Shown here: one piece after another, positions 13,074 through 26,534 of the stretch
How the letters are laid out: every line of letters starts with the position of its first letter
Numbering within the stretch: the first letter of the stretch is position 1
NCBI GenBank assembly: GCA_028023455.1
Contig: JAQFVV010013406.1
Location: 1-64,000, forward strand
DNA from: Epiperipatus broadwayi
Taxonomy: Eukaryota; Onychophora; Udeonychophora; Euonychophora; Peripatidae
DNA: 64,000 nucleotides
Direction: 5' to 3'
The notes under the pieces: generated by a model
Told to the model about the DNA's origin: nothing
Seen by the model: only the letters and a program-made list of their open reading frames with translations
Databases searched by the model: none
Program-made: the position numbers and the translations under genes

Positions 13074-14738
13074 GTAACTTGTTTTTGTTTTTTATAAATG
13101 TACCTTTAAAGTTTTCTTGCAATGATATATATTGCAGAGACTTTGATTATATGGTGATACTGAACTGAGATCAGACCCATATAAATATCTGGCTTGCTAG
13201 GCTGAGTTTGAAGACTTCACCGGTCTGAAAAATTCACGCTTGCAATCTGATAGAAACGTTTTACATAAACACTTGAGAGTCAGTGTTTTGATCTAGTTTC
13301 TATACTCTATCCCTCACTGAGGAGAGCAAACCAGCTTGAAATCAGCTGATCTGGGGGTGAGCAAATGAAAGAGGTAGTTAATTCTGACTCTTTTTTCGTT
13401 TATATAAAAAAATTTTACGCTTGTTCGGTGGTTTTGTTAAAGCGACATCTTTTGAACATAAATAACTAGTGATAGCAGGTTATGTGAGTAACTTGTTTTT
13501 GTTTTTCATAAATGTACCTTTAAAGTTTTCTTGCAATGATATATATTGCAGAGACTTTGATTATATGGTGATACTGAACTGAGATCAGACCCATATAAAT
13601 ATCTGGCTTGCTAGGCTGAGTTTGAAGACTTTACCGGTCTGAAAAATTCACGCTTGCAATCTGATAGAACGTTTTGCATAAACACTTGAGAGTCAGTGTT
13701 TAGATCTAGTTTCTATACTCTATCCCTCACTGAGGAGAGCAAACCAGCTTGAAATCAGCTGATCTAGGGGTGAGCAAATGAAAGAGGTAGTTAATTCTGA
13801 TTCTTTTTTCGTTTATGTAAACAAATTTTACACTTGTTCGGTGGTTTTGGTAAAGCGCCATCTTTTGAACATAAATAACAAGTGATAGCAGGTTACGTGA
13901 GTAACTTGTTTTTGTTTTTCATAAATGTACCTTTAAAGTTTTCTTGCAATGATATATATTGCAGAGACTTTGATTATATGGTGATACTGAACTGAGATCA
14001 GACCCATATAAATATCTGGCTTGCTAGGCTGAGTTTGAAGACTTTACCAGTCTGAAAAATTCACACTTACAATCTGATAGAAACGTTTTGCATAAACACT
14101 TGAGAGTCAGTGTTTTGATCTAGTTTCTATACTCTATCCCTCACTGAGGAGAGCAAACCAGCTTGAAATCAGCTGATCTGGGGTTGAGCAAATGAAAGAG
14201 GTAGTTAATTCTGACTCTTTTTTCGTTTATGTAAACAAATTTTACACTTGTTCGGTGGTTTTGGTAAAGCGCCATCTTTTGAACATAAATAACAAGTGAT
14301 AGCAGGTTACGTGAGTAACTTGTTTTTGTTTTTCATAAATGTACCTTTAAAGTTTTCTTGCAATGATATATATTGCAGAGACTTTGATTATATGGTGATA
14401 CTGAACTGAGATCAGACCCATCTAAATATCTGGCTTGCTAGGCTGAGTTTGAAGACTTTACCGGTCTGAAAAATTCATGCTTGCAATCTGATAGAAACGT
14501 TTTGCATAAACAATTGAGAGTCAGTGTTTAGATCTAGTTTCTATACTTTATCCCTCACTGAGGAGAGCAAACCAGCTTGAAATCAGCTGATCTGGGGGTG
14601 AGCAAATGAAAGAGGTAGTTAATTCTGACTCTTTTTTTGTTTATGTAAACAAATTTTACACTTGTTCGGTGGTTTTGGTAAAGTGCCATCTTTTGAACAT
14701 AAATAACAAGTGATAGCAGGTTATGTGAGTAACTTGTT
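13074..14738 (-). repeat. Satellite array, inverted block of about four monomers
   Basis: The same monomer as the forward block, reverse-complemented. The phase marker appears inverted near 13440, 13858, 14271 and 14684. The junction at 13070-13078 reads GAGTAACTTG: forward units would continue GAGTCAGA, and inverted units are preceded by GTGAGTAACTTG, so the join has a 4-bp GAGT overlap. These units carry the CTGGCTTGCTAGGCTGAG form, matching the subfamily next to the junction and not the one further left. The inversion therefore appears to have arisen within the local subfamily. The block ends directly in (TA)n. Confidence 0.96.
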
Positions 14739-14792
14739 TTTGTTTTTGATATATATATATATTGTAACGAGCACAGATGTTCGTTACATTGT
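14739..14792. repeat. (TA)n tract plus short hairpin at array end
   Basis: The inverted satellite block stops in TTTTTGATATATATATA. It is followed at once by the perfect 8-bp-stem hairpin TGTAACGA...TCGTTACA. The hairpin may be the terminus of a neighbouring element, since TGTAACG-type starts are common in LTRs, but no second terminus was identified. Confidence 0.6.
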
Positions 14793-16735
14793 TTTTTTTA
14801 TATTTATTAAACATGAAAGTAAATTAAAAAGTTCGCATTTAAAAATTTTCTTTAAGAATTAAAAATTGAAATTAAATATCATCTTAAACTCGTATATATT
14901 AAATCGCACAGATTAAAAAAATTCTTAAAATAAAACTGTATTAAAAATAGAAAAGGTATTTTGAAAACAAAAACTTAAAAAGATTTAGAGATAAAAATAT
15001 ATCTTTGATTTGGAAAACAGGTTAATTAATCAGAAATGGAAATGATTGTTAATTAGTTAAATGTAAACCAGCCTTGGGCATTTAAATGTAAAAACATTGG
15101 TCAGGTAGGAAAACAATAGAAACAAATAGCCAATGAAAGAAATCCATCGGGAAATCGGATCTCAGCGAAAGGATCATCACATCGATGACATAATGCCAAG
15201 TCAATCCTTCGAATACGTATAAAAGGAAAATTTGGAAATTATTAATTAGTGACTGGAAATTGATTATTACGATGTGACTATATGTAGTAGTACGGAGTTG
15301 GAGGTGAAGGAATTGACAGACGCACTGTCAATTCTTTCAGCTGTTAAAGAAAGGAGAAATGAACTATCGTTTCCTACATTGAGGACCAATTAAACTAAAA
15401 AAACCTCCGAATTAAAAATAAAACAACGGCTAAATGGATACCAACCTTAGAATGGCGTGGGAATTCACGTTCATGGCAAGCAACAGATAAAGATGAACTG
15501 TTTTAAACCGTAAGAATTTTATAAATAATGAACATTAAATTAAAATTTTCTATATTTAAATGATTGAAATATGATCCTATCTGACCAAACTAAATTCTTT
15601 ATTAATAGTGTTATTTGATGTATTTTTTTTTTGTATTTATGTAAAATCATTTCCATTTATTTATTTTTTATTCTTTAAGTTTTTATCATGATTTTTTTTT
15701 GTTTTTTGTTAAATTAATTATATAAATGTTAAACTTAAGTCGGGCGTTAATGGCTGTATAGATTTGTAAAGTTATATTAGGAGAGGGTAATCTTAGGTTA
15801 TTTGTGTCATTGTTAGATTGGGTCAATGGATTGGATATATTGATGTAGTTAGTAGATGTAGTCGGAGATTCGCTACTGGCAGAGTCGCTTCATACGCCGC
15901 ACTCTCTCGTTTTGCCTAGGGAAGGAATTATAAGACGCAGAGCGCAGTTCCTTTCTATGGAGTTTTTTTTTTATTGTTCTTCTCATTGGATAGAAGTAAT
16001 ATTCCTATCTAATGAAAGTCAATATCTTCTCTTAATCTTTTTGGTGCTGCCGTATTCCGTATTACATTGAATACATCGATGTATCAGATGAATTGATGCC
16101 AGTTTGACTGCGAATTTTAGCCTAAGGTTAAATTGGGATAGAATATTTTATTTTCAAATGCAAATCTATGTGGTCTATTTATACTTGACCCTAAATAAAA
16201 ATGCATTAAATTTAAGTTGTTTATAGATGCTTGCATGGATTGGTTATCGGTTAAGTCTGTTTTGGGTTTTCATATTTGATCAAAATATATAGACATTCGA
16301 TAAATAATGATACCTTATGGTGAGTATCTAAAATGTATTTATTCGGATGTATTTTAAGTTATTGGTGACAATGCAAGTATCTTATGGTGAATACTATTGG
16401 GTTACATATAAATTTCCCTCCGCAATTGTCAGTAATCATTAATTTTGTATTTTGATTGTTTATGTTTCTTTTGAAATGTTTTTGACCATGAAATCTATGT
16501 AACCGATCTATATTCAACATTATAAACAAGCTTTCATAAATTTATATGTGCGAACTTAATTAAAATGTAAAATTATAATATAATAGTAATTAAATGTAAA
16601 TTAAAGTAAAGTTAAAAATAATGTTAAATGTTAAAATGTAACCTGATCTAAAACAATTTTAAATCTTATATATATATGTGCATAAATAAATTTTTATATG
16701 TTAATTACTGGCAGTGGCTTATTTTCTTTTTTTTA
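14793..16735. other. Unassigned stretch with two higher-GC segments
   Basis: There is no convincing gene. Two segments are clearly less AT-rich than their surroundings: 15110-15500, which includes the TATA-like box listed separately, and 15865-15965, which is rich in CG dinucleotides (GTCGCTTCATACGCCGCACT). Both resemble decayed promoter or LTR/UTR sequence rather than coding sequence. 16130-16735 is plain AT-rich DNA. Confidence 0.4.
15217..15226 (+). promoter_or_regulatory. TATA-like box, possible old LTR promoter
   Basis: GTATAAAAGG is a close match to a metazoan TATA box. It is followed by a GC-richer segment (15270-15500) containing an AATAAAA at about 15406. Together with the TGTAACGA start at 14762 this could be a solo LTR of several hundred bases. 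No matching partner copy or target duplication was found, so this is tentative. Confidence 0.25.
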
Positions 16736-16935
16736 TATATACTCTTAGATTATCTTATTAAATCTCTGCTATTCCAATGAGCTAGTGACATGGGCTAATG
16801 ACTGGAATCAAAATTTAAAAAAATTTTTTTTTGACTGACGTATCTGCCTACTTTATAAATTTTTCTAGGTTCAAATGCCTAGATGGCACCCTGTAGTGCA
16901 GTTTACATTAAGTCGCTTTCTCCGGATCATTACAA

Positions 16936-16936
<1 letters not shown>

Positions 16937-16960
<24 letters not shown>
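16937..16960. repeat. (TA)n microsatellite
   Basis: About 12 TA units, preceded by GGATCATTACAA. The 200 bases upstream are GC-richer and contain GGTTCAAATGCC, which resembles a tRNA B box. This may be the tail of a SINE-like insertion starting near 16750. Confidence 0.8.
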
Positions 16961-16966
<6 letters not shown>

Positions 16967-19790
16967 CAAGTCTTAGAGAGTTAAATTAGTGAGAGCTTTT
17001 AAAATGCTTTCACTGTTAAAATGTAATAAAATAAATATCCTAAATAATCGCAAATGTGCAGATTTTTTTTTGAAATGTTTATGCATATATAACTGCCTCA
17101 GATCAATGAAAGAAATAAAGTAGGGACAACTTTTTGTTATACTTTCATTCTCTTGTATATAAATATGTGATAAAGCTATAATATATATTTTTTCTGTTAT
17201 CATTGTTAAGCTATAAGTGTATAACCATTTAAGTATACATTTTAGAAAAGTATACAAGCCAATAATAGCGGATCATCTGATCAGATCATATAGCCCTATC
17301 CCTATGGCTGGCACCCAGTACTAATACCAAAATAAATTTGCCAATAGGTGATAGAGTTATTAAGAATAAAAATAGTTTAAAAGCAATGATTCATAATACA
17401 AGAGTTATATAGAGGATTTTTTTCCAAAATATGTGTATCAAGTATATCAATGCAATCGCTAATAAATCATTTTGCTAAGATGTTTCAGGTGCTGAAGAAT
17501 AACTCCAAAAACAGATAAAGAAAGAAGACATAAAGAAGGCTAGGTAAAAGTTGCAATATTTTTTTTATTATATACGTTGCATTGAAGAGCTAGATAATAA
17601 ATAATAAATAATCAGTATATATGTATGTATTTTTCTTAGTGAGAAGCTAGATCTAGAAATAATAAATATTAAAAAATAAAGGGTAGGATAGCAATTGTTA
17701 TTTAAATAAATGTAAATTAAGTATGGGAGTAGGAGAGTAGAGTAAGGGGGAGAGTGTAGAATGGGGGAGAGAAGCTGGATGGATAGAACATGAGAACATG
17801 GATATTCATTGATAAATGACTTAGGGATTTAATACTTTGTATATATTATAGCATAGTTTATTTTATTTTATTTTATTCAGTTAAGCTGGCAGTTTTTGTT
17901 TTTTGCATGAAGAGAGAGAAAATTTTTTTTTCAGTAATATCGCAGAGAGTTAGGGTATTCTATAATAAATGAAAGTCAAAACAAGGTGGCTCTTGGGCAG
18001 ATCAAAATAAAATTTCTTTTAGATACATCGCTAATCCACAAGTTGTTCTTTAGTTACCTGGACATCAAGTAAAAGATTTTTTTACTTTTTTTAAACATTT
18101 TTTTCATTTTTTTCAGTAAGTTCGGGAAAATGAAGCAGATCTGATGCTCAGATCCTTGCTTCACAGCCCACATCCAATTTCCTACCATATAACTATATTC
18201 AAACCCACCTTTACGCACATATATACATAGCTAATAATACGTATATATTTCTTTTGTTTAGTATTCTAAAATAAATCACATAAACACTTACATATTTTAA
18301 TCTAAAAATATTTTAATTTAATTATGTTTTCATGTGTATAGGGCATAAGTAATAAATTTATATATATTTCAGTGTAGGAGATTGTGAATAAATTAGTAAA
18401 GTTATATTATATATAAAGTATATATGAAACTTATTATTTTTTCATATGTAATTTTATAGCCAGAAATGATGCAATCTTGTTAAAAAGTCTCTCAAAAAAT
18501 AATTACCTGGAAGATCCCTTAGATAAAAGTAAAAGATTACGATTTTGTAATAATAAAATAAACCCATTAGTGGAAATTTTGTCCATGCTTGCTTGTTTTA
18601 AAATCATAAGATTTATTTTAAACCAATCGTTTGAGAAACTGATAACAAAATTGCATTGTTTCAAAAGTCTTACCAGATAAGAAAATATCCGGTCGAATTA
18701 TTCCAGATAAACCTTAAGTGCTTAAACCGCCTCAGGTCCAGCAGTAGTTTCTAAGTTATAATGTTGCTATACATATTCCATGCCAGTTTTGATTCTCATT
18801 CAATGTGCTGTGAGTAGGGGAAATTTTGCCTTTTCCCTCCATTCTAATATGCTGTTCCCATAAGTGAAGCTCAGCATCCCATACTGATGAACTTTATGTA
18901 TTTTTTTCCATGAAAGTGAAATGCTAACTACCATAGAATAATGCTACCCTAGATCTAGTGAAACAATACTGATGGACTGACTCGTAGTAAAATTGCTCTT
19001 CCAAATAGCAAGATAAAAGAACTTTGACCACTTGTAACCCTTAAATCCTGCCCTCTCTGTAATATTTATATTTTCTAATCATCTATATTAAATGTGTTCA
19101 AAATATGTAATTCTTATAACTCTATATAGCTAATCAATACCAAGCCTCTTATAAAATGTTTTCTTTCCTTTTATTTCCAAGCGGCAAACAATTCTCATTT
19201 AGATTTATGTATTTATATTTTAAAAGAAATGCCAATGATATTCTAAAATCGCAAGCATATAATGTATTTTTGATTTCCCCACCTATCATTTATCAGGTAA
19301 TTAATTTATAACTTAATCAAAACAAGTCTTATTCGATTTGCCCAGGTACTAGTGATTTTAGATAAACAAACTAAATACATTTTTATGATTATTGTAGAAA
19401 AACAGATTGACATCTGTTTTTTTTTTATATTTTCCTTTCTAAATAATGTGCTATCTCTTGTTATTAATTTATATTATATATGTAAAACCCATCTTAGCTA
19501 TTACCACCACCCATTTATTTTGTAATAATTTATATATTTTTATAAGGGCATTTATTAACCAAGATTGAGATTTATTAAATGTGTGGGAAGTAATGAATAA
19601 TACTAAGTAACATAATGTAAAGGGGGGTATTTGGAACTTAATTTTATGTTTAATTAGAAGTATTATCCATGTTTGTTTAACGAAGAATCCATATCATTAT
19701 GCCGAGTATTTCATAATTTATGGGCAATAAATATGTTTAGATAATCTTTAAAGTTATAGTTACATTATGTTATTAAGTGTTGCATGCATA
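16961..19790. other. AT-rich stretch, no gene recognised
   Basis: No coding signal, paired repeat or element could be recognised. Short open frames occur on both strands (for example 16973-17257 and 18477-18680), but they have chance composition and no motif. A purine-rich run at 17726-17775 (GGGAGAG type) and several poly-T runs are the only local features. Confidence 0.5.
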
Positions 19791-19794
19791 TAGG

Positions 19795-20160
19795 CCATGT
19801 CGTTTATATATATATTCGTGCTTCTTTCTCTCATGGAGGTATTTGCTGAGACAAGCCCCATCATCATTTCTCAATGTCCTTGAACCAGGCTGTAAAACCA
19901 TCCTGGGTACATACTTGGTCTTATGTTCATGCTTTATACGAGAATTGCTCTGGAAATTCCAGCCCGATAAAGACATTGCTGACCACCCTTCATATCAATA
20001 CCGACCCTGCCTACATTTGCAGAAGTAATTGGTCAACTTCATTATTAAAATTCATGAAGCACACTCCAGGATCCATAATTGGACCACCCCATCTGCCACC
20101 ATGCACACACCGCCTTTCAGTGTATTATTTGTCGCCCAGAAATAGCCATAAGTCATAATG
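19795..20160. other. Higher-GC island with overlapping frames on both strands
   Basis: This 365-bp segment stands out from its 75-80% AT surroundings. It carries overlapping open frames on both strands (up to 94 codons on + and 67 on -). I recognise no domain. It could be an old exon, a decayed transposon fragment or a regulatory island. There is no tandem or inverted structure, and its edges are sharp at about 19790 and 20160. Confidence 0.35.
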
Positions 20161-20532
20161 AGATGATTTCTTTAAACAGACATTTTTCCATTAGATTACT
20201 ATACGTATCAATGTGATAAATTTATTATCATTTATATAATTATTCATTATCCATCCCGCACATTAATTATTTATGACTCAAATTAATAATAATATTGAAT
20301 ATAACAAAATGTAATATTTGCTTGTAAAATTATTTCCCTTTTAAATCAGATAAATGCTTTTTTTGTCTCTGGGGGTGTAATAGTATTTTAGTAATGCATT
20401 CCAATAGTGCTAATTCATTAAGTCACACATATATATTATTGGCATAGCCACAAATATCACGTTATTGTAAGATATGAATTAAATATATATATATAATACT
20501 TATGAGGCTGATGTGGATAATTAATCTAATAC

Positions 20533-20537
<5 letters not shown>

Positions 20538-20584
<47 letters not shown>
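20538..20584. repeat. (TA)n microsatellite
   Basis: An uninterrupted run of about 23 TA units. The 350 bases between this and the next TA run have mixed composition and no recognised gene. Confidence 0.95.
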
Positions 20585-20586
<2 letters not shown>

Positions 20587-20974
20587 ACTCTCGAACCATT
20601 GTTTTTTTAGTTAAGTTAATATCTTAAGTTATTAATGACGCTCAATATGACTAGATGATCTCCACTAAATTCATAATTAATATGCTAGCTCACGAGCCTT
20701 CATTGCTCATAAAATATAGTTAGTTGTTAAGTTAGTCTATCATTAAAGTTAGCCTAGAGTCTTTTTGTGTCTCCGATGAATGATGCTGGTGGTGAGAAGT
20801 TAATTAAATTGATGTCATCGAGATTGTTGTTCATAATGTTATAGATCTGGGAAATAGGCAAATAGGGCAGAGTTCATAGGTGTTCCTGACCTGTGTATCT
20901 TGCGTATGATTGGATTCGAGGTACTTTTGCCTAGATGCTAGATCTTGTTACATGAACATACAAATCCGACCGGC

Positions 20975-20977
<3 letters not shown>

Positions 20978-21021
<44 letters not shown>
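20978..21021. repeat. (TA)n microsatellite
   Basis: About 22 TA units directly after CCGACCGGCACAA. Together with the run at 20538 it brackets a 390-bp segment (20585-20977) that could be a small TA-flanked insertion. Confidence 0.95.
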
Positions 21022-21023
<2 letters not shown>

Positions 21024-23197
21024 TTATATTTGAAAATATGCCATTTTTTTTTTGTTATCCAATATTACTAAATCATAAGATATGATTTTATTGGTAGTAA
21101 TTCTTCATATATATAGCCTATATTTTTAAAATAAATTCTATAATGATATTAATGCATTTATATACATATTTTCTATGTTTCTATAACATTATTTATTTAA
21201 TTTAAACTATTTTAATTTAATAAAACTTTTTTATTATCAATTATGATTTTTTTTTAATTTCTCAATATTTTTTTTTGAAATTTTATTCTGTATTATAACT
21301 TTTCTTATATTCGTTTTCTTAAACTATTTCTTCTTTTTAAGAACCATTAGTGATACTACAATTTTTTATTTTAATAAAATATCAAAATGAGTAACAGACA
21401 ATATATTTTAAAAATATGATAATATAAACAAATTGCTTTATCAAAACAATTGATATTAAATATAAAATATTTGAATCACATTATAACTCAAAAGTTCATA
21501 AAAAGTTTAAATATCAAATGTGCAAGTATCAAAATTAAACATAGTACTCCACGTTTGAGTTTCCGACACTATAAGTGCAGTAAAATAATTAATAATAAAA
21601 ATTAAAAATATTGTTAAAAAATATAATAAATAGACCTTAAAATTTGTAAAAATGGCTATCAGATCAATGTATTCTAATATAAATATAAAAAGAATATAGA
21701 TATGGCAATAAATAAAAACATATAAGATAAAGATAAACAAATAAAAAACATGATAAAAAATGTAGTAGAAATAATAATTTATGTTGCATAAAAGTAACTT
21801 TGATTTCAATAATAAACATTATTAACTGTTAGGATGCTTCTCACAAATTATTATTTTTTTTTTTATCAATTCACCCCCCTGGTGAATTTTTCGATAAGTA
21901 TTATACATTAAAATGCATATAAAATGGTATATTTTATTATATAAAAATGTCACTGAAAAATTTATGCTAGAAGACAGGAAATTTAAAATTCCCACTTTTA
22001 AATAGACATAATCTCCACCCTGACATCTTCATCCATTGTCTGTTGCCAAGGTTGTAAAACATTTAGCATTTTATGACTTTTTTTAAAGAAAATAGTTCCA
22101 ATTACCAAAAATGTGATTATTTGTGAATATTTTACAGTTTTAGATTTTTTTTACAATAATTTACAATATATTTATTAGATATCAAGAAATATAAATTATT
22201 AATAACTTATTTTGTCTTGAAATACTTTATTTTTAAAAAAAAATATTGTTATATTAGCAGTGAATGCAAATATGGCCTGAAGCAATTTACAAGATTATCT
22301 TCTATGTAAGCAATCTACTTATACTTATAAGTATGAAAATCTTGCAATTTTGTAATAAATATTTAAATATTTTAAACTTTAAAACATAATTCATTAGATA
22401 TCATAGAAATAAATAAATGTTCATTTGGGGGTTTAAAAATAATAAGAATTAAGAAATATTTTGTTGATTTTATAAACTGAAAATAATCTTTCTAGAAATG
22501 ATGACATCTAAACTCTTTGTTTTGTTTATAATCTCATTTTTTTAATATTTACAAAAACAAATTGTGAACATTTAAAATTTATTTCTGTAGTAAACAAAAC
22601 TATCTATCAAATGAAGTCAATTGTATTATTTTCTAATCAGTAACAATCATTTAAACATATATTTTACTTTGATTTGTAAGACAAAGAAAAATGTCAGAAA
22701 ATGCTGAAATGTGAGAGTAAAAGGCTGCATGGTGGAAGGTTTACAAAAACAAAAATTTACAGTTAGAAGGAACATTAAGTGCACAGTTAAGTAGTGTTTA
22801 GGTGTATATATGAATAAATTTGTAAAATGTGTCAAATAAATTGCTTCTATAGTAATGAAAAAATATGCAGATTATTATTTATTAATTTTCAATAGAACTT
22901 AAAATCAAATAGTCTTATTGATTAAACAAATAACTAAAATGTACATGAATATAAAATTTATATTAGAAAATTAAATTAGAATAGTTTGCCTAGATATTTA
23001 AAATAAAAAAAAAACATAAACAAAATTTACTTTAATGTAGGCACATCTATGTCTTAAAAACCTAATATAAGCAATAAAATTACAAATTGGTTTTTAAACA
23101 TAGACAAAAAACATTAAATTAACATCACAAATTATAGAGTATGCACATTAAAAATATTGTTTATAATAAAAAGAATATAAAAATCAATAATAATAAA
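21022..23197. other. Very AT-rich stretch, nothing recognised
   Basis: Long A/T-biased DNA. The open frame at 21507-21809 on the minus strand encodes only I/F/Y/L-rich low-complexity sequence and is not credible. No inverted or tandem repeats were seen apart from short A and T runs. Confidence 0.5.
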
Positions 23198-24162
23198 AAA
23201 GTTATTCAAATGAAAGTCAATCTTTGATAATGCACTGTTTCTTAAATATTATAAATTTTTATGCACTCCCCTGCTGGTAAGAATTTAAAAAACTTAAGTG
23301 AATCATTTAAGTTTAGAATGTGCATTCTGCATACACCAATGCTTACAGACCATGCTTAAATCAGGGTTTGAGTATATTGTGTGTTTGATATTATAATCAA
23401 ATATTCAATTGTACAAAGCAATTTAACCCATCACAGGAGAAAGATAGTGTCTCATTTTTAACAACCTATGATTAGACAAACACGACTTATAAATGTAAAT
23501 CTATTATTATAAAGCACTAAAAACTTTGAAATTATATAAAAGGAAGTCAATTCCTGATAATGCACTATTTCTTAAATATTGTAAATTTTTATGCACTTGC
23601 ATATTTGATTGTGACATCAGGCACACAATATATTCAAACCCTGATTTAAGCATGGTCTGTAATAAATGGTGTATATAGAATGTACACACACTCTAAACTT
23701 AAGTGATTTACTTAAGTATTTTAAACTCTTACTGGCAGGCAAGTGCATAAGAATTTGTAATATTTAAGAAATAGTGTACTATCAGAGATTAACTTACATT
23801 TGAATAATTTCAAAGTTTCCAGCATTTTATAAAATTAGATTTACATTTATAAGTCATGTTTGTCTAATCATAGGTGGTTAAAAATGAGACACTGTCTTTC
23901 TCCTGTGATGGGTTAAATAGATTTGTACAATTGAATATTTGATTATAATATCAGGCACACAATAGACTCAAGCCCTGATTTAATCATGGTCAGTAGGAGT
24001 TGGTGTATATAGAATTATGCTCTAAACTTAAGTGATTCACTTACGTTTTTTAAACTCTTTCCAGCAGCAGGTAAGTGTGTGAAAATTTATAATATTTAAG
24101 AAGTAGCACATTATCAGAGACTGACTTCCATTTAAGTAATTTCATAGTTTTCAGTGCTTTAC
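23198..24162. repeat. Inverted plus tandem repeat cluster, 334-bp unit
   Basis: A unit of 334 bp is present about 1.2 times on the minus strand (23198-23600) and about 1.7 times on the plus strand (23601-24162), meeting head-to-head near 23600. Anchors on + are ATATTTGATT at 23601 and 23935, with CAGGCACACAATA, CCTGATTTAA and TCTCCTGTGATGGGTTAAA. The reverse complements appear at 23340-23450 (TTAAATCAGGGTTTGAG, TTTAACCCATCACAGGAGA). Copies differ visibly, so the duplication is not recent. The cluster ends in a long AAT microsatellite and has no coding potential. Confidence 0.88.
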
Positions 24163-25542
<1,380 letters not shown>

Positions 25543-25870
25543 ATAAACCAGAAGCAAATTGCTTTTATCAATTCTAATTTATATTTTCTAATAATTAGCT
25601 AAAGAGGATGCATGTAATATTTCAAATTTTCCTAATCATCACTTAATGCTTAAGCAAATGATGTTAACATTTGAGTATACTCTATTTCTCCTGAGAGTAT
25701 TCAAATGCCACCATCACTTGCCTAAGAATTAATCAATGATTTCATTATTACCTGTTAGAAATTTTGAAATATTACATGCATCATCTCTTGTTAGCTATTA
25801 GTAGATATAAATGATAATCAATAAATATCCTCTTTGATTCTAATTTATATCTTGGCAGGCATTTATATCT
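25543..25870. repeat. Fold-back element 1 (imperfect inverted repeat)
   Basis: The left arm (TGTTGAGATATAAA..., AGAGGATGCATGTAATATTT) pairs with the right arm (AAATATTACATGCATCATCT..., TTTATATCTCAATA). The loop contains a nested hairpin, CAAATG...GAGTATACTC with GAGAGTATTCAAATG. The size of about 330 bp and the outward GAGATATAAA ends suggest a MITE-like or fold-back transposon. There is no coding sequence. Confidence 0.7.
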
Positions 25871-25960
25871 CAATATTTCTTTTAATACTAAACCCTGGGA
25901 ATCGATTATTAATGACATTGAGGGAAATTATATAATCAATCTTATTATAATAACAATGTG

Positions 25961-26534
25961 ATAGTTAAAACCTTCAACAGATCCACTTTAAACATGCTTA
26001 TGTGACAGCCAATAAGATGCAATAATGACAGCACATGGACCTCCCAATTCTCAAATACAAGTCAGAACTATAAGAAAAAAGATGTGACCCACCTTCTTCT
26101 ATGCCTCAATTTATATATAAATAAGCCAGACTCAAGCATTTTGAACTAAGAGTGTGAATTTTAAATACCTTCACATTTAATTCACTAAATATTATATATA
26201 AATAATCAATGCAAAATCTTTCCATTTACTATGAAGCAATTTTTTAAATCTAATGAAATGATATTAATAAATGTAAATATATCAAATTTATTAAGCACAA
26301 ACAGATAACATTGTAAATGTGAAGGTTTTTAAGCTTCACACTCTTAGTTCAAAATGATTGAGTCTGGATTATTTATATATAAATTGAGGCATAGAAAAAG
26401 GTGGATCCTATTTTTTTTCTTATAGTTCTGACTTGTGTTTAAGAATTGAGAGGTCCATGTGCTTTCAATATGGCATCTGATTGGCTGTCCCATACGCATG
26501 TTTAAAATGTATCTGTTGAAGGTTTTAGCTTTCA
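25961..26534. repeat. Fold-back element 2 (arms about 220 bp)
   Basis: Left arm 25961-26184 and right arm 26313-26534 are inverted copies: GTTAAAACCTTCAACAG with CTGTTGAAGGTTTTAGC, CACATGGACCTCCCAATTCT with AGAATTGAGAGGTCCATGTG, and CAATTTATATATAAATAA with TTATTTATATATAAATTG. The spacer is about 128 bp. Several substitutions and indels separate the arms, so it is old. The only long open frame within it is a by-product. Probably a non-autonomous fold-back or MITE element. Confidence 0.8.

Noticed and set aside
1-14738. Hammerhead ribozyme in the satellite or Penelope ends
   Set aside because: Only CTGATAGAAAC (minus strand) is reminiscent of the core; CTGATGA plus GAAA with flanking stems and a cleavage triplet could not be assembled.
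1-14738. rDNA spacer, histone cluster or telomeric repeat
   Set aside because: No rRNA, histone-like or TTAGGG-type sequence anywhere in the monomer.
19773-20158. Three overlapping frames on both strands as genes
   Set aside because: No recognisable domain, no splice context, and mutually overlapping; kept only as an unassigned higher-GC island.
21507-21809. 100-codon minus-strand frame as a membrane protein
   Set aside because: Hydrophobic I/F/Y/L-rich translation is expected from T-rich DNA; no start context or similarity.
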